Assembly: GCA_024691105.1 (NCBI GenBank)
Contig: JAILNY010000083.1
Span: forward strand, 1-11,312
DNA: 11,312 nucleotides
Reading direction: 5' to 3'
From: Treponema sp.
Lineage (GTDB): Bacteria; Spirochaetota; Spirochaetia; Treponematales; Treponemataceae
This document shows positions 5,459 to 11,312 of this stretch, in pieces. The position numbers and the translations under genes are program-made. Numbering within the stretch: position 1 is the stretch's first letter; every line of letters begins with the position of its first letter. The notes under the pieces were generated by a model. That model was not told the DNA's origin. It made no database searches and saw nothing but the letters and a program-made list of their open reading frames with translations.

Positions 5459-5926
5459 ATGGATACAAAAGAACTTTATCGAGAGATTTTAAACGAACAT
5501 AATTTAAATCCAAATCATAAAAAAGAAATGTCGGATTCGACAATTTCGCTTAATGGCGTTAATCCAAGTTGTGGTGATAATATTACCCTTAACTTAAAAG
5601 TTGTTAACGGTATTATTACTGACGGCTCTTTTACAGGAAGTGGCTGCGCAATAAGTCAGGCTTCGTGCGATATGATGCTTGATCTTGTTATCGGAAAGAA
5701 AAAAGACGAGGCGCTTGCTCTTGCAGAAAATTTTATGGGAATGATAAAAGGAACTGCATCAGATGATCAGATTGAATCATTGGACGAAGCGGCAAGCCTA
5801 CAGGATATTTCTAAGATGCCGGCACGCGTTAAGTGTGCAGTTTTAGGATGGCGCACCATGAAAGAATGCTTTGAAAAAGAAAGCGATTCTGCAAGTAGCG
5901 AAAATCCTGAGTGCTGCACAAATTAG
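5459..5926 (+). CDS. sufU: SufU, zinc-dependent sulfur acceptor for SufS
   Basis: SufU accepts the persulfide sulfur from the cysteine desulfurase SufS and passes it to the SufBCD assembly complex. The 155-residue protein carries the expected ligands: Cys38 and Asp40 in VNPSCGD, Cys63 in GSGCAISQAS, and Cys126 in ARVKCAVLGW. The insert between the second and third cysteine motifs is the feature that separates SufU from the IscU scaffold. The start at 5459 has AGAGG about 6 bases upstream; a TTG at 5435 would add eight residues encoded by the ribosome-site region. The tail ends in ECCTN, an extra Cys pair not part of the zinc site. It lies 67 bases downstream of fhs and converges on sufS, overlapping its stop by 4 bases, not sitting inside the sufCBDS operon as in many Firmicutes. 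Confidence 0.93.
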   Translation: MDTKELYREILNEHNLNPNHKKEMSDSTISLNGVNPSCGDNITLNLKVVNGIITDGSFTGSGCAISQASCDMMLDLVIGKKKDEALALAENFMGMIKGTASDDQIESLDEAASLQDISKMPARVKCAVLGWRTMKECFEKESDSASSENPECCTN

Positions 5927-7155
5927 TCTTTTAATCCCATCCAGGAACGCACGCGCGAAACCTTTTCTAAGAATACAGCAACTTCATCTTCTGTGTTATA
6001 TAGATAAAGCGATGCGCGTGCTGTAGCCGGCAATTCAAGATATGAACCAAGCGGCTGCGCACAATGATGTCCGGCTCTGATTGCAATATTTTCTGTATCA
6101 AGAATGCTTGCAATGTCGTGTGGATGAACATCGTCAATTGTAAAAGTTACGATCCCGCTGTGTTTTTCTGGATCTGGGTTTCCGATTACGTTAATATGTG
6201 GAATATCTTTTAAGCCGTTTATCAAAGCTCTTGTAAGTTTTTTCTCGTGCTGTTCTATTGCATCAAAACCGATTTTAGTAAGATACTCGCAGGCTGCCTT
6301 CATACCGACAGCGCCGCCAGCGTTTACAGTTCCGGCTTCAAATTTATGAGGAACTTCTGCGTAAGTTGCGCCTTCTCTTGTTACGTATTCAATCATTTCG
6401 CCGCCGCGCAAAAATGGCGACATTCCTTCGAGTAATGCCTTTTTAGCATAAAGGGCACCAATCCCTGTTGGGGCTAAAAATTTATGTCCTGAAAAAACAA
6501 AAAAGTCAGCATCCATATCCTGAACATCGATTTTAATGTGAGGAACAGATTGTGCTCCGTCAACTACAATGACTGCGCCATTTTTGCGCGCGACCTGTGC
6601 AATGTCCTTTACAGGATTTGTGATACCTAAGACATTGCTTGTATGTGTTACGGCTACAATCTTTGTGCGTGGATTTATTTTTTGATATTCCGTTTCCGGA
6701 ATAATTCCCGTTTCTTTGTCACATTCAAGCCATACAAGTTTTGCCTTTTTTGCTTTTGCGACCATCTGCCATGGAAGAATGTTTGAGTGATGTTCCATAA
6801 TGCTTACGGCAATTTCATCTCCTTCTGAAACATTATCCATTCCATATGAGTAGGCAATAAGGTTTAAGCTTTCTGAAGCGTTGCGAGTAAAAACAATTTC
6901 AGAGGACTCTTTTGCATTGATAAAGTCTGCAACGGTTTTACGGGCGTTTTCGTATTCATCAGTTGCGCGAACACTTAGTTTATAAAGACCTCGTAAAGGA
7001 TTTGCATTGTTGCGCCTGTAAAAGTCAGAAACAGTATCAAGTACATACTGAGGTCTCTGACTTGTTGCAGCGCTGTCAAAATATATAAGTCCTTTGTTTT
7101 CTTCTGCATTGAATATTGGAAAGTCTTTTCTAATGTCAGAAACAATATTACCCAT
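5923..7155 (-). CDS. sufS: SufS, group II cysteine desulfurase
   Basis: This PLP enzyme converts L-cysteine to L-alanine and leaves a persulfide on its active-site cysteine, the sulfur source for cluster assembly. In 410 residues the signatures are clear: YFDSAATSQRP (25-35), EHHSNILPWQ (121-130) with the His that stacks on PLP, VDGAQSVPH (198-206), the PLP-binding Lys225 in SGHKFLAPTG, and the catalytic Cys365 in RAGHHCAQPLG. The start at 7155 is preferred: AGAGG lies 6 bases upstream and ATGGGTAA overlaps the sufD stop by 8 bases, a typical coupled junction. An in-frame TTG at 7170 would add five residues made of the ribosome site itself. It is the last gene of the minus-strand suf operon and its partner sufU runs toward it from the other strand. 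Confidence 0.96.
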   Translation of the reverse strand: MGNIVSDIRKDFPIFNAEENKGLIYFDSAATSQRPQYVLDTVSDFYRRNNANPLRGLYKLSVRATDEYENARKTVADFINAKESSEIVFTRNASESLNLIAYSYGMDNVSEGDEIAVSIMEHHSNILPWQMVAKAKKAKLVWLECDKETGIIPETEYQKINPRTKIVAVTHTSNVLGITNPVKDIAQVARKNGAVIVVDGAQSVPHIKIDVQDMDADFFVFSGHKFLAPTGIGALYAKKALLEGMSPFLRGGEMIEYVTREGATYAEVPHKFEAGTVNAGGAVGMKAACEYLTKIGFDAIEQHEKKLTRALINGLKDIPHINVIGNPDPEKHSGIVTFTIDDVHPHDIASILDTENIAIRAGHHCAQPLGSYLELPATARASLYLYNTEDEVAVFLEKVSRVRSWMGLKD

Positions 7156-8224
7156 TAAATGCCTCTTCAACGTAGTCTGAAATTTTTTCCTGCAATTCTG
7201 TATCTGGAATCAAGTGTGAAGCCTGATTGATTTTTGCAAGGCACATAAGTTTTTCTGCTTTAGTTTTATCAATTCCGTGGGCGCTCATATAAAAGAGAAC
7301 GTCATCAGAAAGTTTTCCGATTGTAGCACCGTGTTCACCGGCAACGTCTTCTTCATCGCAGAGAATAACCGGAATTGATTTATTTACAACCGTCGGGTTC
7401 AATAACAGAGTGTTTTCTGTTTCTTCGCCCTCGGCGCCCTGACAACCGTTTTTAAAATCTATTGTACCGCGATAGGTTTTAGAAGCGCTGTCTTTTAAGG
7501 TTCCGTTTACCTGCATCTTTGTGTCAGTCTTTCGGCCTGTGTGCGTTACGACATAATTCATATCAAACAGCTGGTCGTCACGGCAAAAATATGCTGTGTC
7601 AGATTTAAAAGACGACATATATTCTTTAAGCAGGGCGTGAACTCCTACGTAAGATTTTTTTGAACCGAGAAGAATCTGTGTTACGTTGATATGAGCATTT
7701 TCCTCGCAGTATGTTCCGATGTCATCAAAGTGAATATAATTATCGCCGAGCATCTGAACAGTTACAAGATGAATCTTTGCATTTTTGTGCGCATAAAGTT
7801 TTGTTTGTACTGCATGCATTCCTTCTGCTTTTTTATCAGAAGTAAAAGTCATAATTACAGTGATGTCAGCATCTTTTTGTGCAGTGATAATCTGTGAAGA
7901 AACTGAATAAGCTTTGTCCTTGCAGTCAAAGGTAATGTAAACTGGTTTTTCAGCTTTTGTTCCTGCGTCTGCTATAAGAGAATCAGGAATTACATTTGAA
8001 CTGCTGAAGATGTTTGACTCTTTACCAAAGCCTGTTTCAATAGGAACAATGCTCATTAAATATTTTTCATCATCCTGTTTATAAGTTACTCCCGATGGAA
8101 GTTTAGAAACAGAAATGTTTTTCTTTTCTTTGTATTCAGCATTAAACTTTACGTCTGCATTATTTATTTTAAGCCAGTTCCATGTAAGGCTTGGAATCTG
8201 ATTTACTTTTGATTCAATTTTCAT
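7148..8224 (-). CDS. sufD: SufD, subunit of the SufBCD assembly complex
   Basis: SufD pairs with SufB and the ATPase SufC to build Fe-S clusters in the cytoplasm; it is a beta-helix protein related to SufB. The protein has 358 residues, shorter than the E. coli protein (423), mainly at the N-terminus. The C-terminal half shows family landmarks: GRKTDTKMQVNGTLKD, YRGTIDFKNGCQGAEGEETENTLLL, and ILCDEEDVAGEHGATIGKLSDDVLFYMSAHGI, where His298 corresponds to the conserved His at the SufB-SufD interface. AAGGAG lies 6 bases before the ATG. It starts 15 bases after the sufB stop and overlaps sufS by 8 bases, so translation is probably coupled. Confidence 0.93.
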   Translation of the reverse strand: MKIESKVNQIPSLTWNWLKINNADVKFNAEYKEKKNISVSKLPSGVTYKQDDEKYLMSIVPIETGFGKESNIFSSSNVIPDSLIADAGTKAEKPVYITFDCKDKAYSVSSQIITAQKDADITVIMTFTSDKKAEGMHAVQTKLYAHKNAKIHLVTVQMLGDNYIHFDDIGTYCEENAHINVTQILLGSKKSYVGVHALLKEYMSSFKSDTAYFCRDDQLFDMNYVVTHTGRKTDTKMQVNGTLKDSASKTYRGTIDFKNGCQGAEGEETENTLLLNPTVVNKSIPVILCDEEDVAGEHGATIGKLSDDVLFYMSAHGIDKTKAEKLMCLAKINQASHLIPDTELQEKISDYVEEAFNG

Positions 8225-8239
8225 TCGTAACTCCTTGTC

Positions 8240-9655
8240 TTACAGTGTTCCTTTCATTTCAAGTCTAATGAGGTTATTCATTTCAACAGCATATTCAAGC
8301 GGAAGTTCTTTGCTTACTGGATTTGCAAAACCAGAAACAATCATGCTTCTGGCTTCGTCTTCGGAAATTCCGCGGCTCATAAGATAAAAAATTGCATCGC
8401 TTGAAATGCGGCCGATTTTTGCTTCGTGTCCGATGTCGACATCGTCTGTTAAAACGGTCATTGCAGGGATTGTGTCACTTCGGCTTTCGGAGTCAAGCAT
8501 AAGACTCTGGCAGCTTACAGATGCTTTAGAACCCTTAGCGTCCTTTGAAATATATACGGCGCTGCGGTAAGTTGAAATTCCGCCGCCTTTAGAAATTGAT
8601 TTTGTCGTAATAAGACTTGTTGTGTTTTGTGCAAGATGAACCATCTTGGCACCGGTATCAAGATTCTGACCGTTGCCTGCAAAAGTGATCCCGGTAAATT
8701 CTGCGCGGGCATTTTTTCCGACAAGATCACTTTCCGGGTAAAGGTATGATACGTGCGAACCAAAGGAACCAGAAACCCATTCAATGCTTGCGTTTTCTTC
8801 TACGCGCGCACGTTTTGTGTTAAGGTTGTACATATTCTTTGACCAGTTTTCGATTGTAGAGTAGCGAAGGTGAGCGCCGCGTTTTACAAATAGTTCAACG
8901 CAGCCTGCATGCATGTTTGCAACATTGTATTTTGGTGCAGAGCAGCCTTCGATAAAATGAAGGTCTGCGTCTTCGTCAACTATGATCAATGTATGCTCAT
9001 ACTGACCGGCGCCCTTTGCGTTAAGTCTGAAATATGACTGGAGAGGGAAGGAGAGGTGAACTCCTTTTGGAACGTAGACAAAACTTCCACCTGACCATAC
9101 AGCACCATGGAGCGCTGCAAACTTGTGATCTTTTGGAGTAACGAGTGTCATAAAATATTCTTTGACCATCGGTCCCCATTTTTCTGACTTAAGAGCTTCT
9201 TCAAAGCCCATATAAACAACGCCCTGTTTTGCAACTTCATCCTGAACATTGTGATAAACAAGCTCTGAGTCGTACTGTGCGCCGACACCAGCAAGAGAAG
9301 TTCTTTCTGCTTCCGGGATTCCAAGTTTTTCAAATGTGTCTTTGATGTCGTCCGGAACGTCTTCCCACTTTGCCTGCATCTTTGTATTTGGACGAACATA
9401 GGTTGCAATGTTTTCGATATTGAGACCTTCAATTGAGGGTCCCCATTCAGGAACTCTAAGCTCGTTATATATTTTAAGTGAATTCAAACGAAATTCTTTC
9501 ATCCATTCTGGATCGCCTTTTTCGTTTGAAAGAGTTTCTACTATCTGTGGTGTAAGACCATTTTTGATACGATAAAAGTCTTCTGTCTCTTCGTACTTAA
9601 AGTCGTACATAGAGCGGTCAATGTCGTTGACTTCTGTCTTTTCGTTTTCACTCAT
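8240..9655 (-). CDS. sufB: SufB, Fe-S cluster assembly scaffold subunit
   Basis: SufB is the scaffold subunit on which the cluster forms in SufBCD. The 471 residues match the family length and contain its landmarks: GVGAQYDSELVYHNV (~123-137), HGAVWSGGSFVYVPKGV (~183-199), HFIEGCSAPKYNVANMHAGCVE (233-254) with Cys238 in the GCSAP motif, TTKSISKGGGISTYR (~350-364), SCQSLMLDSESRSDTIP with Cys382 at the position equivalent to the conserved E. coli Cys405, and GHEAKIGRISSDAIFYLMSRGISEDEA near the end. The ATG at 9655 follows sufC by 21 bases, which include AGGAAG and AGGA. It is the second suf gene in the operon order sufC-sufB-sufD-sufS. Confidence 0.97.
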   Translation of the reverse strand: MSENEKTEVNDIDRSMYDFKYEETEDFYRIKNGLTPQIVETLSNEKGDPEWMKEFRLNSLKIYNELRVPEWGPSIEGLNIENIATYVRPNTKMQAKWEDVPDDIKDTFEKLGIPEAERTSLAGVGAQYDSELVYHNVQDEVAKQGVVYMGFEEALKSEKWGPMVKEYFMTLVTPKDHKFAALHGAVWSGGSFVYVPKGVHLSFPLQSYFRLNAKGAGQYEHTLIIVDEDADLHFIEGCSAPKYNVANMHAGCVELFVKRGAHLRYSTIENWSKNMYNLNTKRARVEENASIEWVSGSFGSHVSYLYPESDLVGKNARAEFTGITFAGNGQNLDTGAKMVHLAQNTTSLITTKSISKGGGISTYRSAVYISKDAKGSKASVSCQSLMLDSESRSDTIPAMTVLTDDVDIGHEAKIGRISSDAIFYLMSRGISEDEARSMIVSGFANPVSKELPLEYAVEMNNLIRLEMKGTL

Positions 9656-9676
9656 TCGTTTTTTCCTGTACTTCCT

Positions 9677-10423
9677 TTAAGCGTTCAGATACTTTTCAAA
9701 ACCGTTGTCGTTAATTTCTTTAACAAGAGAACCGTCTCCTGTTGTAACGATTTGTCCTTTAACAATTACGTGTGTATAATCTACATGAAGACTTTCAAGA
9801 ATTTTTGTTGAATGTGTAATGATTAAAAGTGCTCCATCCTGTTTTTTCTGGTATTCTTCAATTCCCTTAGAAACTGTGCGAACTGCATCTACGTCAAGGC
9901 CAGAGTCTGTTTCATCAAGAATTGCAAGTTTTGGATTAAGCATTAAAAGCTGAAGAATTTCAGATTTTTTGCGCTCTCCGCCAGAAAAGCCTACATTGAG
10001 GTCACGGCTTGCATAGCTTTCGTCCATATTAAGAAGCTGCATGTTTGCTTTAAGTTCTTTCTGAAACTGGAAGAGTTTTACTTTTTCTCCGGTTTTCTGC
10101 TGAATTGCATTACGGATGAATGACTCAACGCTGATGCCTGGAATTTCAAGCGGATTCTGGAATGATAAAAAGAGTCCAAGCTTTGCTCTCTTATCTGGCG
10201 AGAGATCTGTGATGTCCTGCCCGTCAAAGAAAATTTTTCCAGACTCGACTGTGTAAAGCGGATTACCCATGAGAGTATTACCTAAAGTCGATTTTCCAGC
10301 GCCGTTTGGTCCCATAAGGACATGAGTTTCGCCTTTACCGATCTGGAGGCTTAAGTTTTTTAAAACTGACTTTGAATCAATACTTACTGATATATTTTGA
10401 ATATCTACTAATTTATCAGACAT
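9677..10423 (-). CDS. sufC: SufC, ATPase of the SufBCD complex
   Basis: SufC is an ABC-type ATPase that works in the cytoplasm with SufB and SufD, not in transport; ATP binding drives the rearrangement needed for cluster assembly. In 248 residues one sees the Walker A GPNGAGKST (38-46), the Q-loop SFQNPLEIPG (87-96) typical of SufC, the signature FSGGERKKSEI (146-156), the Walker B LAILDETDSGLD (167-178, catalytic Glu171) and the switch His204 in IITHSTKIL. AGGAG lies 5 bases before the ATG. It begins 14 bases after the upstream membrane-protein stop, so it probably belongs to the same transcript; no promoter can fit between them. Confidence 0.97.
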   Translation of the reverse strand: MSDKLVDIQNISVSIDSKSVLKNLSLQIGKGETHVLMGPNGAGKSTLGNTLMGNPLYTVESGKIFFDGQDITDLSPDKRAKLGLFLSFQNPLEIPGISVESFIRNAIQQKTGEKVKLFQFQKELKANMQLLNMDESYASRDLNVGFSGGERKKSEILQLLMLNPKLAILDETDSGLDVDAVRTVSKGIEEYQKKQDGALLIITHSTKILESLHVDYTHVIVKGQIVTTGDGSLVKEINDNGFEKYLNA

Positions 10424-10437
10424 GGGTTCTCCTATAT

Positions 10438-11292
10438 CTACTCGAGATTAAGTTTCTTTGAAAAAATAAAATGTGTAAGGCCAAGCATTGCTGCAAGTGA
10501 CATCACGCTAAAGAGATTTGTGTATATGATGTATTCCTTAAACATGAAAACCTGATTTAAATTTTCATGCCATAACATCGATGTATCGTTTTTAACTCCA
10601 GTAATGATACACTGTCTTTGAATAGTTGTATAAACAGAAAGTGCAAACGAAAGAACGATAACTGCAAAAATTACTGTCGCAAGTGTTTTATGTTTTTTTG
10701 CAAGGTTTGCAACAGTGTTAGTACAGAAGAGGAATGTAATAAAAACGATAGACGACATGATGCTGGTAAAAGTAGAGCCCCAGATAATTAATGGCCATTT
10801 TTTTAATCCAAAGATTCTTGGAAAGAATCTTAAAAAGGCTTCAAATTGTTCACCAGTCAGGTTTACAATTTCATCGACTATATCATAAAAGATTGGTGCT
10901 ATTGCTATAATAAATGTTAAAATAGAAATAATTCCACAGATTGTAAGCCAGCAGAAAGCAGAAAGAATTCTTCCCCAAAGATGTTCGCCGATTGTAACAG
11001 GAAGAGAAAGGTTCATGTATGCTTCGCTTCTTAGCATACTTTTTGTAAATCGCTTAAAGATGATAATTATTGTTGAAAAATATACGCCGATAAAAATCAT
11101 CCATGCAAGAGAAAGGAAGAGTGCAAATAAAAAATGTTCAGTGTCTATTTGTTCTCTGCATGCAGTTATAAAACAGAATATAATTCCCACCGAAAGCAGT
11201 GCGCTGTAAACAGGAATAAAAGTTTTAGATAGATAAATAAAATCGTATTTAAATACTTTAAAAGTCATTGGAAAAGGATTTCTTAGTCGCAT
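10438..11292 (-). CDS. ABC-2-like membrane permease, first in the suf transcript
   Basis: A 284-residue polytopic membrane protein with about six hydrophobic segments (roughly residues 24-45, 54-80, 107-136, 167-192, 203-224 and 256-278). Between the second and third lies FTKSMLRSEAYMNLSLPVTIGEHLWGRIL (82-110), resembling the short motif (often DEGYLTFTLPV) found at this position in ABC-2-type permeases of Gram-positive and spirochaete genomes, which act with a separate ATPase encoded next door. If so, the ATPase gene should lie just upstream of this window. The ATG is preceded by an excellent ribosome site, GGGAGGA at 11299-11305, 6 bases away. The gene runs into sufC after 14 bases. Substrate unknown; a functional link with Fe-S assembly is not shown and co-transcription may be incidental. 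Confidence 0.7.
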   Translation of the reverse strand: MRLRNPFPMTFKVFKYDFIYLSKTFIPVYSALLSVGIIFCFITACREQIDTEHFLFALFLSLAWMIFIGVYFSTIIIIFKRFTKSMLRSEAYMNLSLPVTIGEHLWGRILSAFCWLTICGIISILTFIIAIAPIFYDIVDEIVNLTGEQFEAFLRFFPRIFGLKKWPLIIWGSTFTSIMSSIVFITFLFCTNTVANLAKKHKTLATVIFAVIVLSFALSVYTTIQRQCIITGVKNDTSMLWHENLNQVFMFKEYIIYTNLFSVMSLAAMLGLTHFIFSKKLNLE

Positions 11293-11298
11293 TTAAAT

Positions 11299-11305
11299 TC
11301 CTCCC
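11299..11305 (-). promoter_or_regulatory. Strong ribosome-binding site of the permease gene
   Basis: GGGAGGA on the minus strand lies 6 bases before the ATG at 11292, supporting that start. The operon promoter must lie outside the window. Confidence 0.8.
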
Positions 11306-11312
11306 TGAAAAG

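Noticed and set aside
6247..7897. Plus-strand frames at 6247-6435 and 7691-7897
   Set aside because: They are antisense to sufS and sufD; their translations are rich in Cys, Phe and Ser, as is common for shadows of these codons.
8515..9432. Extra minus-strand frames (8515-8784 and 9148-9432) within sufB
   Set aside because: They are shifted frames inside a full-length, highly conserved sufB and have no ribosome sites.
11015..11209. Plus-strand frame of 64 codons antisense to the permease gene
   Set aside because: It is fully within the permease coding sequence and has no supporting signal.
1..11312. tRNA, rRNA or CRISPR array
   Set aside because: No cloverleaf, ribosomal RNA core sequence or regularly spaced direct repeats were seen on either strand.

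Overview
The window looks like a chromosomal piece of an AT-rich anaerobe, most likely a Treponema-type spirochaete. This rests on an ankyrin-repeat lipoprotein family, a Rpn/PD-(D/E)XK 'transposase-like' nuclease with a GLExGLE tail, formate-tetrahydrofolate ligase, and a SUF iron-sulfur system that uses SufU. A Clostridia-type host cannot be excluded from sequence alone.

The left third (1-3660) is an accessory, rearranged region. It holds the end of one ankyrin-repeat gene, cut by the window edge, then about 560 bases without a confident gene. Those bases contain GC-rich patches, phased T-tracts and a TATAAT promoter. A Rpn-family nuclease gene, the headless 3' end of an unidentified gene, and a second ankyrin-repeat lipoprotein gene follow. 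The second ankyrin gene is broken in an informative way: its last ~95 codons lie on the opposite strand, bounded by the 5-base inverted repeat CTTAT/ATAAG, and its final codons (EEYIKVY, stop) are still in place on the + strand just beyond. Flipping the 260-base segment on paper restores one 293-residue frame that aligns end to end with the first ankyrin gene. A hairpin and a GC-rich structured patch separate this region from the housekeeping genes.

The middle and right (3706-11312) are ordinary conserved genes. fhs and sufU run on the + strand. A minus-strand operon reads membrane protein (ABC-2-like permease) - sufC - sufB - sufD - sufS. sufU meets sufS tail to tail with a 4-base overlap. 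SufS takes sulfur from cysteine, SufU accepts it, and the SufBCD complex assembles the cluster, so the full minimal SUF machinery is encoded here by two converging transcription units.

The most interesting signal is the precise two-breakpoint inversion inside the ankyrin lipoprotein gene, next to a gene of a family named for promoting recombination. Whether it is a reversible switch or a one-off lesion cannot be decided from one sequence. No tRNA, rRNA, CRISPR array or classical insertion sequence was seen.
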